DNA of 64,000 nt from Stigmatella aurantiaca (lineage in GTDB: Bacteria > Myxococcota > Myxococcia > Myxococcales > Myxococcaceae): the NCBI RefSeq assembly GCF_900109545.1, contig NZ_FOAP01000002.1, forward strand, positions 434,001-498,000, written 5' to 3'. Positions within the stretch are counted from its first letter, which is position 1; every line of letters begins with the position of its first letter. The notes under the pieces are model-generated. The model was not told the origin of the DNA and ran no database searches. It saw only the letters and a program-made list of their open reading frames with translations. A program made the position numbers and the translations under genes. Positions 27,346 through 35,936 of this stretch are shown here, piece after piece.

Positions 27346-27840
27346 CTACCCTGAGCACCTCCTTTCAAAAGGGGTGACACATGCTGCTGTGGCGGCCTCT
27401 GACGACCGTGCCACCACCAAGCCGGGCGTGGCTGACGCCGTCCAAGGGGTGGAGAGACTGAAGTGGGCGCTGAAGGAGTCCGTGGAGGCCGTCCACGCGT
27501 ACGTCAGCGTGCCGCCCGAGTTGGGGTCGTCCGCAGTGGCCTGGAGGGCCACCGCGGCGCCTGGGGCGACGATGCCAGGGCTGGCCACCAGCGAGAGGAG
27601 ACGAAGCGCCGCATTCTCGAAGGGCGCAGGCGAGTTCACATCCTGAAACAGCAGGGTGACGGCCGTCATCTGGCCGGGATGGATGGAGAGGCCCGTCACC
27701 TGGCCTTGGTAGCGCAGGGTGTTGGAGACGTCGAAGGCCTAGGCGCCGAATGTGCGGCCGCTTCCAGCGGGCAACTGGTCCAGCACGCCCCCCGAGCCCA
27801 TGCCAAGCCAAGTACGGCCCAATGCCAAGGGGCAGTGCTC
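27346..27840 (-). pseudogene. Remnant of a surface/Ig-like-domain lipoprotein gene
   Basis: The minus strand reads GVLDQLPAGSGRTFGA, then an in-frame TAG at about 27740, then AFDVSNTLRYQGQVTGLSIHPGQMTAVTLLFQDVN and an Ig/PKD-like segment (GIVAPGAAVALQATADDPNSGGTLTYAWTA). This resembles a common myxobacterial extracellular lipoprotein module, but there is no start or signal peptide, a stop interrupts it, and its 3' part is lost. The rest of 27343-28080 holds no gene I can support. An imperfect hairpin at 27356-27376 could end the Rieske transcript. Confidence 0.55.
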
Positions 27841-28080
27841 TCACCCGAAGCAGCTTGCCCGCTATGTAACAGATTAAATTCCCAAGAGACAGGCAACTCA
27901 ATCGGCAGTGGCGCCACCAGCCCCTTCAGCCACGTCTCAGCAGCCTGGTAGGCGAGCGCTGAAACCCTCGTCCCGAAAAGCCCCTCTCAACAGCAACTTT
28001 TGTTGGGCGCCCCTAGATGATGACTGTGCTCACCACGCTGATTCAGCATAGTCATCACGAAATCCATCTTGGGAATAAAG

Positions 28081-31000
28081 ATGTTTCAGGCCGTCAGCTT
28101 GACGATTACGCTATTTCTTTGCTTCACATCAGAAGGACTGGCCAGCGAAGAGAAGCCGGATGCACGGCTGCTGGATGCTCAGGCGATTTTCAACGAGGCA
28201 TTAAAGCTGAGGAACTTAGGCAAGTATTCCGAAGCCCTTGTCCAAGCTGAGCACGCGCTCTCGCTCAAGGAGGCCGTACTTGGCGGTACACATTTAGAAG
28301 TTGCCAATTGCCTGAATCTGGTGGGGAACCTTTATCGCCTAAAAGGGAATTTATCCCATGCCAAGCCACTTTACCAGCGGGCTTTGGCCATCCGCGAGGC
28401 CTCCCTCGGCAACAGCCATCCCCTCGTCGCCTCTTCCCTCCACAACCTCGCCAACCTCTACTATGTCCACGGGTTGTATGGCCGGGCTGAGCCCCTCTTC
28501 CAGCGGGCTTTGGCCATCCGCGAGGCCTCCCTCGGCAACAACCATCCCGACATCGCCTCCTTACTCAACGACCTCGCCAACCTCTACTATGACCAAGGAT
28601 TGTATGGCCGGGCCAAGCCACTCTACCAGCGGGCTCTGGCCATCCGCGAGGCGTCCTTCGACAACAACCATCCCGACATCGCCTCCCTACTCAACAACCT
28701 CGCCAACCTCTACTATGTCCAGGGGTTGTATGGCCGGGCCGAGTTCCTCTACCAAGCAGCTCTAGACGTTCACGAGGCCTCCCTCGGCAACAGCCATCCC
28801 GACGTGGCCTCCTTCCTCAACAACTTCGCCAGCCTCTATTATGACCAAGGGTTGTATGACCGGGCCGAATCCCTCTTCCAGCGGGCTTTGGCCATCCGCG
28901 AGGCCTCCCTCGGCAACAGTCATCCCCTCGTCGCCTCTTCCCTCAACAACCTCGCCAACCTCTACCTTGAACAGGGGTTATATGGCCAGGCCGAGCCCCT
29001 CCTCCAGCGGGCTCTGGCCATCCGCAAGGTCTCCCTCGGCAACAGCCATCCCGACGTGGCCTACTCCCTCAACAGCCTCGCCCTTCTCTACTTTGAACAG
29101 GGATTGTATGGCCGGGCCGAGCCCCTCCACCAGCGGGCTTTGGCCATCCGCGAAGCCTCCCTCGGCAACAGCCATCCCCTCGTCGCCTCTTCCCTCCACA
29201 ACCTCGCCAACCTCTACTACGTCCAGGGGTTGTATGGCCGGGCCGAGCCCCTCCACCAGCGGGCTTTGGCCATCCGCGAAGCCTCCCTCGGCAACAGCCA
29301 TCCCCTCGTCGCTTCTTCCCTCCACAACCTCGCCAACCTCTACTATGTCCACGGGTTGTATGGCCGGGCTGAGCCCCTCTTCCAACGCGCGCTTGCTCTT
29401 CGCGAGGCCTCCCTCGGTATTAATCACCCTCTCGTTGCTGAATCACTCAACGGTCTCGGCAAACTTCGTCTGGCCCAGCATCGTCTCTCTGACGCTTTGC
29501 CTCTCTTCTCTCGCTCCTTCTCCATCTCCGAGCGGCGCCTGCGCCATGAGGCCCTCGACTTCTCCGAGTCCCGCCTTTCCTCATTTCTCTCCTATCTGAG
29601 TGCTGATGAGCAGAAGCTCTATGCCCTACTGCGCGCCCACCCTCAGGATGCTCGCGTTCGACGATTGGCCCTCGGCGCCTCTCTCCTCCTCAAGGGCCGC
29701 TCCATCTCGGAAACTGCCACCATTTCTCATACCCTCTACCGCAGCCTGGGCTCCGAAGACCGAGATACCCTTGCGCGCCTCCAAGGCTTGCGTACCCAAC
29801 TGGCCTCCCTCTCCCTCGCAGGCCCGGGCGCTCTTTCTTCAGACGCCTACCAACAGCGCCTCCAATCCCTCACGCAAGAGGGCGACTCGCTCGAAGCGGA
29901 CTTGGCCAAACGCTCAGCCCCCCTTCGCGCTGTCTCCTCCCTTCCTTCTCCCGATGACATTGTCTCCCGTGTTGCCTCCTCTCTTCCCAAGGATGCCGCG
30001 CTCGTCGAATTCATCGCCTACTCGGACAGCTCTCTCTTCCCAAAACCCGGGACGCTTCTTGCGAAGACAACCCGTCAGGAACGCTACCTTGCCTTGATTC
30101 TTTTCCCTGATGCCTCCACCCGCGCCTTGGACCTGGGCCCTGCTGTACCTATTGACCAGGCCGCCTCTCGCCTTCGCGATGCCTTGGCCGAGCGTGAGGT
30201 CTCCTTTCAATCCACCTCACAGCAACTCTACCAGCTTGCCTTCCGGCCTCTGCTTGCCCAGTTGGGCACTACCCGCCGCCTCTTCCTCTCTCCAGATGGC
30301 CAGCTCAACCTCATCCCATTTTCCGCGCTGCATGACGGCGAGGGCTTCCTCCTGGATTCCTTCGACTTCACCTACCTCACCTCTGGCCGTGAACTGCTGC
30401 CTCGTCCTTTGGACAGCGCTCCCTCTTCCTCCGTCTTCGTACTCGCTGACCCAGACTTCACCACTTCCTCACTTTCTGCGCCTTCTGGCGCTCCGCCATC
30501 CTCCAACGCTCTGCCATTCCCCAACTCACTGGAGCGCTTCTTCGCCGATCCGCACCCAGACGTGACCCGAAGTGTTTGGACCCCCCTTCCGGGTACCCGT
30601 TTGGAGGCCCAAGGCATTCAACGCCTTCTGCCTCACGCCCAGCTCTTCCTCGGCTCCGACGCTTCCAAGGAACGGCTTCTGCATCTGCCCACTCCGGGCA
30701 TTCTCCACCTGGCCACCCATGGCTTCTTCCTCGGCGACTCCCCTTCGGCCCCCACTTCCCGTGGATTGGCCAATGTCGATTCCTTGGGCAGCCCACCTCC
30801 GCCCCAGGCGGAGCCTCTGCTCAACTCCGGCCTCGTCCTGGCAGGCGCCCTCACCGCGGACCCGGGCGCCACCCTTTCTCCCCGGGCTACCTTGGTCACG
30901 GCGCTGGAACTGGCTGGGCTGAATCTCTGGGGCACACAGCTCGTCGTCCTGTCCGCCTGCGACACGGGCCGTGGCGAGATTCACCTCGGCCAGGGCGTCT

Positions 31001-31341
31001 ATGGCCTTCGCCGCGCTCTTATGGCCGCCGGCGCTGAAACCGTGCTCGTGAGTCTTTGGAAGGTCAATGACAACTCCACTCACCTTCTCATGGAACTCTA
31101 CTACCGCAACCTCTTGGCAGGGCAAGGCCGCGCCTCCGCCCTGCGCGAGGCCATGCTCTCTCTACGGGCGACCCATCCCCATCCCCATGCGTGGGCTCCC
31201 TTCATCGCTCTGGGCAGCGATACCCCCCTGCGATCCATCACGCCTGCTCTTCCTTGGACACCGAAACCGGAGGCCTTGCACTGGCCCCCTCTCTCAAATG
31301 CCGAAGGGCCGCAGCGCCAGGTCGTCATACCAAGCCGATAA
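28081..31341 (+). CDS. Secreted TPR-CHAT (caspase-like) protease
   Basis: 1086 residues from the ATG at 28081, which has GGGA 7 bp upstream; a TTG at 28069 only lengthens the signal peptide. Residues 1-21 (MFQAVSLTITLFLCFTSEGL) are a signal peptide, so the protein is exported, unusual for CHAT proteins described in defence systems. Residues 50-480 are kinesin-light-chain-type 42-residue TPRs; residues about 490-600 are a helical linker; residues about 640-1060 are a CHAT domain with catalytic His880 (LHLATHGFF) and Cys960 (VVLSACDTG). CHAT domains are clan CD cysteine peptidases related to separase and caspases. A Ser/Thr kinase gene follows 221 bp downstream. GC content is lower than in neighbouring core genes. 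Substrate unknown. Confidence 0.88.
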   Translation: MFQAVSLTITLFLCFTSEGLASEEKPDARLLDAQAIFNEALKLRNLGKYSEALVQAEHALSLKEAVLGGTHLEVANCLNLVGNLYRLKGNLSHAKPLYQRALAIREASLGNSHPLVASSLHNLANLYYVHGLYGRAEPLFQRALAIREASLGNNHPDIASLLNDLANLYYDQGLYGRAKPLYQRALAIREASFDNNHPDIASLLNNLANLYYVQGLYGRAEFLYQAALDVHEASLGNSHPDVASFLNNFASLYYDQGLYDRAESLFQRALAIREASLGNSHPLVASSLNNLANLYLEQGLYGQAEPLLQRALAIRKVSLGNSHPDVAYSLNSLALLYFEQGLYGRAEPLHQRALAIREASLGNSHPLVASSLHNLANLYYVQGLYGRAEPLHQRALAIREASLGNSHPLVASSLHNLANLYYVHGLYGRAEPLFQRALALREASLGINHPLVAESLNGLGKLRLAQHRLSDALPLFSRSFSISERRLRHEALDFSESRLSSFLSYLSADEQKLYALLRAHPQDARVRRLALGASLLLKGRSISETATISHTLYRSLGSEDRDTLARLQGLRTQLASLSLAGPGALSSDAYQQRLQSLTQEGDSLEADLAKRSAPLRAVSSLPSPDDIVSRVASSLPKDAALVEFIAYSDSSLFPKPGTLLAKTTRQERYLALILFPDASTRALDLGPAVPIDQAASRLRDALAEREVSFQSTSQQLYQLAFRPLLAQLGTTRRLFLSPDGQLNLIPFSALHDGEGFLLDSFDFTYLTSGRELLPRPLDSAPSSSVFVLADPDFTTSSLSAPSGAPPSSNALPFPNSLERFFADPHPDVTRSVWTPLPGTRLEAQGIQRLLPHAQLFLGSDASKERLLHLPTPGILHLATHGFFLGDSPSAPTSRGLANVDSLGSPPPPQAEPLLNSGLVLAGALTADPGATLSPRATLVTALELAGLNLWGTQLVVLSACDTGRGEIHLGQGVYGLRRALMAAGAETVLVSLWKVNDNSTHLLMELYYRNLLAGQGRASALREAMLSLRATHPHPHAWAPFIALGSDTPLRSITPALPWTPKPEALHWPPLSNAEGPQRQVVIPSR
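28381..29514 (+). repeat. Nine near-identical 126-bp TPR-coding repeats
   Basis: The motif ggccatccgcgaggcctccc recurs in strict 126-bp steps from about 28387 to 29395 (variants at 28639 and 28765). Each unit encodes one 42-residue TPR (ALAIREASLGNSHPLVASSL ... GLYGRAEPL). Several units differ by only a few bases, so copy number probably changes by recombination between units. Confidence 0.9.
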
Positions 31342-31372
31342 ATTCCCTGGGCACCGGTGCTTCTGATATTTT

Positions 31373-31504
31373 ATGAGGATGGACAGATCCAAGGTTGTCC
31401 TTCGCTCGGGCCTACAGGCGCTCGCGAGCACCGCGCTCAAAGCCACCACGAAGATCCGCCAGACGCTGCCCTCAGGTTTCTCGCTCCACCCAGCCGCAGG
31501 TTAA
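31373..31504 (+). CDS. Possible 43-residue ORF between CHAT and kinase genes
   Basis: An ATG-initiated frame encodes a small basic peptide beginning MRMDRSKVVLRSGLQALAST and ending in TAA. TGAGG lies within the first codons before an alternative ATG at 31379. Nothing identifies it; it may be a small protein or the decayed end of another gene. Confidence 0.2.
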   Translation: MRMDRSKVVLRSGLQALASTALKATTKIRQTLPSGFSLHPAAG

Positions 31505-31562
31505 GTTGACGGCGCCTGGACCCAATGAGCCTCACCTTTTCCAGCGCTGGAGGATCCTCGGC

Positions 31563-32906
31563 ATGCCCCCCGCCCCTGAGCCGGTCATTGGAGCATGGCG
31601 GTTGATAGCCAGGGGAGGCCAGGGAGCCTATGGCACCGTCTATCGCGTCGAGCATGTGCGGCAGGCCCCTCCTGGCCCCTTCGCATTGAAGCTGGCGATA
31701 CATCCGGAGGATCCCAGGTTTGAGCGGGAGGCAGAGCTGCTCTCCCGCGTCCACCATCCGCATGTCCCAAGGCTCCAGGACCGGGGCTGGTGGTCACCCC
31801 CGGGTGGCCCCTCATTCCCCTACCTCGTCATGGACTGGGTGGAAGGCGTGTCCCTGTACACATGGGCAGCCGAGCACGCCGTGACGTCTCGCCAGGTGCT
31901 GCGGCTGCTGGCACAAGTGGCCCGAGCGCTGGAGGCCACCCATGCCTCAGGAGGAGTCCACCGCGACGTGAAGGGCCACAACGTGCGCGTCCGGCCCGAC
32001 GGCCATGCGGTGCTCGTGGACTTCGGCTCCAGCCACTACGCGGGCGCGCCCACGCTCACGCGCCACCTTCCGCCACCAGGAACCTCGCAGTACTCCAGCC
32101 CCGAGTCTCTGCGCTTCCAATGGGAGAATCACCGGGAGCCCACGGCGCGCTACCTCGCCCAACCCTCCGATGACGTGTATGCCCTGGGAGTGACCGCCTA
32201 TCGGCTCGTCACCGGCAGGTACCCGCCAGCCATCGAGAGCAAGAAGACCCGGGGCGGCTTCCAGCTCATTTCGCCCGCCCGGGTGCCGCCTCGGGCCTGG
32301 GTAAGCCTGGCGCCGGAACTGAACGCGCTCATCAACCGAATGCTCTCCTACGAGCCCTCGCAGCGAGGCACTGCCCCAGACATCGCCTCCGCGCTCGAAC
32401 GGGCAGCACAGACCTCACGTGCCCCAGCGGATCAGCCCATCACCCCACGGCCATCTCTCTTGTCCCGGCGACAAAGGCTCCCCGCTTCGCCCTCACGCTC
32501 CTCCAGGTCAAGATGGCTGCCGCTCGCAGTAGCCATGACCGTGGGACTGGCCGTCGGTGCATTGTGGGAGAAATTGCCTGCACTGAGAGACCGCTCGACG
32601 TCTGGAACTCGGCACGAGAAAGACGAAGGAGTGGTTGGTCTCGCAGAGACGGTGCTCGCCCCCTCCCAAAACAGCCCTCCTCCCGAACCAATGCAACAAT
32701 GGGTCGGCCGCGACTTGCCGCAAAAACCATTCCCTGGGCAGCGCCGTCCTCCGTGTAAACCGCCTGCCGTCGAGGTGAATGGTGGGTGCTGGGTCCTTTC
32801 TGGAAACACCTCGCCACCCTGTGGAGATCAGGCTGTTGAGTGGAAGAAGGCCTGTTACTGGCCCATCCTGGATCTCCCTCGCCCCTCTACCTCCGAAACA
32901 CCTTGA
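31563..32906 (+). CDS. Membrane-anchored Ser/Thr protein kinase (Hanks type)
   Basis: 447 residues from the ATG at 31563, supported by GGAGG 9 bp upstream; a TTG-initiated extension to 31395 is improbable. The kinase domain spans about 10-285: G-loop GGQGAYGTVY, ATP-binding Lys43 (FALKLAI), catalytic loop GVHRDVKGHNVRV, and VDFGSSHYAGAP as the DFG segment. A Pro/Ser/Arg-rich linker leads to a single TM helix (LPLAVAMTVGLAVGALW, about 320-336). The extracytoplasmic C-terminus is Pro/Cys-rich and contains PFPGQRRPPC and VNGGCWV, a short Cys module found on many myxobacterial kinases. Probably a sensory kinase; partner unknown. Located downstream of the CHAT protease. Confidence 0.9.
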   Translation: MPPAPEPVIGAWRLIARGGQGAYGTVYRVEHVRQAPPGPFALKLAIHPEDPRFEREAELLSRVHHPHVPRLQDRGWWSPPGGPSFPYLVMDWVEGVSLYTWAAEHAVTSRQVLRLLAQVARALEATHASGGVHRDVKGHNVRVRPDGHAVLVDFGSSHYAGAPTLTRHLPPPGTSQYSSPESLRFQWENHREPTARYLAQPSDDVYALGVTAYRLVTGRYPPAIESKKTRGGFQLISPARVPPRAWVSLAPELNALINRMLSYEPSQRGTAPDIASALERAAQTSRAPADQPITPRPSLLSRRQRLPASPSRSSRSRWLPLAVAMTVGLAVGALWEKLPALRDRSTSGTRHEKDEGVVGLAETVLAPSQNSPPPEPMQQWVGRDLPQKPFPGQRRPPCKPPAVEVNGGCWVLSGNTSPPCGDQAVEWKKACYWPILDLPRPSTSETP

Positions 32907-32937
32907 ACTCATCCTACTTCGGCAACATGTCCCGGGG

Positions 32938-33312
32938 TCAGGCCTCCGGCTCGTGGTAAACCGCTTCAATATTGTGCCCGTCCGGCGCAATGACGAAAGC
33001 CGCATAGTAGTTCGCGTGATACTGCGGGCGCAGCCCAGGCGCACCGTTATCCTTGCCACCCGCCTCCAGCGCTGCGCGATAGAACGCATCGACCTGTTCG
33101 CGACTCTCGGCCATGAACGCTAGGTGGAGATGCGCCGACTTTTCTTCGGACAAGAACAGGCACAAGGAAGGAACACCCTTCCCGCCAAGCTCGACACCGT
33201 ACGTCGCTTCGCCCTCCGCGAGGATGGCTACACCGAGCGGCTCGAGCGCCTTGACGAAGAAAGCTTTGCTTGCTGCAAAGTCGCTGACGCCGAATTTGAC
33301 GTGGTCGAACAT
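32938..33312 (-). CDS. VOC family (glyoxalase/dioxygenase fold) protein
   Basis: 124-residue single-domain vicinal-oxygen-chelate protein. It opens with FDHVKFGVSDFAASKAFFVKAL and ends ANYYAAFVIAPDGHNIEAVYHE, matching the two beta-alpha-beta-beta-beta modules, with possible metal ligands His4 and the C-terminal Glu of IEAVYHE. HLHLAFMAESREQVDAFY is the central part. The fold serves many reactions, including glyoxalase and resistance functions, and the substrate cannot be assigned. It converges with the kinase gene to its left and is separated by 329 bp from the next kinase gene. Confidence 0.85.
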   Translation of the reverse strand: MFDHVKFGVSDFAASKAFFVKALEPLGVAILAEGEATYGVELGGKGVPSLCLFLSEEKSAHLHLAFMAESREQVDAFYRAALEAGGKDNGAPGLRPQYHANYYAAFVIAPDGHNIEAVYHEPEA

Positions 33313-33641
33313 GATTCCTCCTGAAGTGCATGGGCACGCGGGAAGCGCAACCGACTGATTGAAAGGACAGCTTGCGCCGTCAGGCCCGGTAAAAGACTGT
33401 TTCAGTAGGGGTCCTTCCTGGCAGGCTGCTCCTCGGGCGGGGAACTGGCGAGGCGACCTACCGAAATTAACTCCAATGAACTACATTCAACCACACGTCG
33501 GGAGGTGGTCCGTAGAAGTAGGTCGTTGCCGTTCCTAAAGGGGCACAACGAATGGCTTGCGGAGCGCCACGATCGAGGTCCGTTGAAACGGAGCGCGACC
33601 CTGTTCTTGACTTTCCGTGTGGGCAGACGATTGATCGCTAG
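33313..33641. other. Intergenic stretch at the start of a lower-GC segment
   Basis: No supportable gene or RNA. Base composition drops from here. A TTGACT at about 33613 could be the -35 box of the following kinase gene, but no convincing -10 box follows at normal spacing. A 96-residue minus-strand frame across the kinase start has no protein-like pattern. Confidence 0.4.
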
Positions 33642-34811
33642 ATGAGCAGCCAATCGAGCAGCGCCAGCATTCCACTGACCTCGCAGCATCAAGGGGGAGA
33701 AGAGCCCGAGTTCAGCTTCGATTGGAAAGAGAGGTACAAGCAGCTCGACTATCTTGGAGAAGGGGGCTTTGCCGAGGTCTTCAAGGCAAGAGATCTGCGC
33801 ACGGGCGAAAACGTCGCGATCAAAGTGTCGAAGTCGTCAGGCGGGGACCTGCGGCGATTCAGCCGTGAGGTTGCGATACTCCAGGCCCTGCGTGACGAGC
33901 ATGTCATCGAGATCCTCGACGCTGGTGAGAATTGGTACACCATGCCTCTTGCGGACGGAAACCTGATGAATCTCGCACCAGAACTCTGCGACGAAGAACG
34001 AATCAAGGCGGTGATTCAAGCCGCGAAAGGCTTGGCCGCAGTTCACGCCGCTGGATGGATTCATCGTGATGTGACACCGAACAACATTCTTCGAATTGAA
34101 GAGCGTTGGGTCGTTAGTGATTTTGGATTGGTGAGGAAGCCGCATGGGATGTCGAGCGTGCCGAGGACACGAGGAATTCTCGGCACCCACGGATACATGG
34201 CGCCAGAGGTAATACTTAAAGGCGCTCACGATGTCACTAAACTCGCCGACATCTTCAGTTTGGGACAGGTCGTGGGCTTCATCACGACGGGGAACCCGCC
34301 TCCAAGGATTGGGGAGCAACCCCAAGTGCCACGCATCTGGGAAAACCTTGTGGAAAAAATGACGGCGATGACAATTTCAGAGCGCTTCCAGTCGATGGAT
34401 GAGCTTCAGCCTGCCCTCTTGGAAGTGTGGCGTCGGCTAAAGGAGCAGCGCAAGGCCGAGTGGTCCGCCAGACGCGCTGCGGCAGAAGCGGTAGATGAAT
34501 TGAGTCAAGCGGAACAGAGGGTGGTCGCAAGGATCCTCCAAGAACCTAACGACGACTTCCGAGAACATGAGATTCTCGATGCAATGCCGAGGAGTAAGCG
34601 CGGTAGTTTCAAAATAGGTCTCATAGCTCTGAAGCGCCGCGATTTCATTGAAATCAACCGCGATGAGTCAGGTCGTCCGTGGGGCTACCGCTTGACGGAA
34701 GCTGCTCACGACTGGATTGTAGCTAACCCCGATTTCCTCGACGCTTTTCCTCCTTCCGAGCTCGAAACGCCGCAGGACGACATGAAGGGCGACGACGATA
34801 TTCCGTTCTGA
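33642..34811 (+). CDS. Ser/Thr protein kinase with C-terminal winged-helix-like domain
   Basis: 389 residues, soluble, no TM segment. Kinase domain at about 31-275: G-loop LGEGGFAEVF, ATP-binding Lys61 (VAIKVSK), catalytic loop HRDVTPNN (141-148), in which Thr replaces the Lys usual in Ser/Thr kinases, and DFG at 160-162. An amphipathic linker (280-305) is followed by a domain with a winged-helix look (AEQRVVARIL ... FREHEILDAM ... KIGLIALKRRDFIEI ... WGYRLTEAAHDWI). Codon use and GC are well below the surroundings and the kinase lacks the usual myxobacterial extracytoplasmic part, which suggests acquisition. The ATG has no strong Shine-Dalgarno. A DNA-responsive or defence-related kinase is possible but not shown. 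Confidence 0.85.
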   Translation: MSSQSSSASIPLTSQHQGGEEPEFSFDWKERYKQLDYLGEGGFAEVFKARDLRTGENVAIKVSKSSGGDLRRFSREVAILQALRDEHVIEILDAGENWYTMPLADGNLMNLAPELCDEERIKAVIQAAKGLAAVHAAGWIHRDVTPNNILRIEERWVVSDFGLVRKPHGMSSVPRTRGILGTHGYMAPEVILKGAHDVTKLADIFSLGQVVGFITTGNPPPRIGEQPQVPRIWENLVEKMTAMTISERFQSMDELQPALLEVWRRLKEQRKAEWSARRAAAEAVDELSQAEQRVVARILQEPNDDFREHEILDAMPRSKRGSFKIGLIALKRRDFIEINRDESGRPWGYRLTEAAHDWIVANPDFLDAFPPSELETPQDDMKGDDDIPF

Positions 34812-34823
34812 CGTTGCATCTTG

Positions 34824-35074
34824 GTTCGAGTTTCGCACTTTTTAGAGAAGCCAAATGGACGGCACTCAGAGGAGGAGCGTGGCTCCCGAGGGGCTACCAG
34901 GAGGATTTCGGAGGACCTATGGATCACCAAGGTTCGCAGAAACTCCTCCGCTGCGGGATCTCCAGAGGGAAGAAACCTCCCTTGCACGAGCACTGCCCCT
35001 GGGTGAGCAAGCCCTCAAGGCCACGTCCCATGCTTGCCTCCCATGAAGCCGTCCCAAAAGTGCGAAACTCGAAC
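34824..35074. repeat. 251-bp element with perfect 19-bp inverted ends (MITE-like)
   Basis: gttcgagtttcgcactttt at 34824-34842 and its exact reverse complement at 35056-35074 bound 251 bp with no credible gene. An 18-bp copy of the right end recurs at 35843-35860 in the same orientation. Size and inverted ends suit a miniature inverted-repeat element. Target-site duplications are not obvious. Confidence 0.5.
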
Positions 35075-35247
35075 TAAGAGACGATCCTCCCGAGGAGGCG
35101 CGGGGAATCCGAGGGGCGCCAGTCTTTGGACATAGTCCTTGAGGGCCGCTGCCCGCCAATGGGACTTGCTACCCAGACACCCTCGGAAAAACAGGTCCCG
35201 AGTGGCCCGCGACTATGTCCACGAATTTGTAAGACACTCCACTAGTA

Positions 35248-35819
35248 CTACTGGGTCATTCCCCTCGGTATCTCAGCGATTCTCCGAGGGGACTTTCCTT
35301 CGGGGGAGCCCGAAGCAACCATGTAGTGCTCGGCAAGAAATGGCTTATCTGCCCCGTATAACTTCTTCATTTCAAAGGGGATTTTTTCTCTGAGGTCGGC
35401 GGCCTTGGCGTGAACCTCCATCAAAGCTTGATCTTGGCGGTCTAGAAGAGTTCTTGCAGCGTTCCGCCGAGATTCCTCTTTGGCGGGGTCGTTGATCCTC
35501 AACTCTGGACCGATGGGTGTAAGCCACCCTGTGTCTATTTGCTGGATGGTCGTTTGGCAGTATGCAGCCAATGCCAGCTAGCCCGCCGATCGAGACTCCA
35601 ATTTGAAGGCAGCTTCCAGGCCGTTGCTGGCGGCAATACAGAGGCTAGAAGCGGCGTAAAAATTACAATAAATGTGTTTTTCTCACCCCATAACTTTGTC
35701 GCAACGGCATTCGTCGCCACAAATGCGCCCAGTATGCTCGTAACCACCTTCGTAATCGTTGCGCGTTTTCCCCTTAAATAAGGCCAGGAGTCACCGTCCC
35801 AACGGAAGAGGCCTCTCAA
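35248..35819 (-). pseudogene. Frameshifted small membrane protein (two-TM, SLATT-like)
   Basis: Two minus-strand frames overlap at about 35535-35571 and read as one protein if shifted by one base: the upstream frame has two hydrophobic segments (VVTSILGAFVATNAVAT and TFIVIFTPLLASVLPPATAW) then DRRASWHWL; the downstream frame continues AAYCQTTIQQIDTGW and a charged helical tail (RTLLDRQDQALMEVHAKAADL). Two TM helices followed by a conserved Arg/Trp segment and a helical tail recall SLATT-domain proteins, associated with nucleotide-dependent defence systems. No good start codon is present (TTG at 35819). Low GC. The family call is tentative; the frameshift could be a sequencing error. Confidence 0.4.
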
Positions 35820-35830
35820 ATCCGATTTTT

Positions 35831-35844
35831 GTTAGGAGTTCTAA
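35831..35844 (+). other. Integron-type core site at 5' end of GNAT cassette
   Basis: gttaggagttctaa matches 12 of 14 bases of the right-hand core of the attC site downstream of the GNAT gene (gttaggcgctctaa at 36545-36558), in the same orientation. Two such sites in direct orientation flanking one gene define a gene cassette of about 714 bp. Confidence 0.55.
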
Positions 35845-35860
35845 AGTGCGAAACTCGAAC
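35843..35860 (+). repeat. Third copy of the inverted-repeat end
   Basis: aaagtgcgaaactcgaac is identical to 35057-35074 and is the reverse complement of 34824-34841. It overlaps the last two bases of the core site at 35831-35844, so element and cassette boundaries coincide. Confidence 0.7.
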
Positions 35861-35936
35861 TCAGTTCGGAGCGTGGCAGATACTATCCACGGGCAGCCAG
35901 GGGTCCTATGGCGCCGTCCAGTACACCGTAAAAAGG

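Noticed and set aside
28381..29514. Possible CRISPR or minisatellite array
   Set aside because: The 126-bp repeats are in frame and encode TPR units; there are no unique spacers.
28081..32906. CHAT-gasdermin defence operon
   Set aside because: No small gasdermin-like pore protein is beside the CHAT gene, and the CHAT protein itself is exported.
33402..33692. 96-residue minus-strand frame across the kinase start
   Set aside because: No Shine-Dalgarno, no protein-like composition, and it overlaps a real gene.
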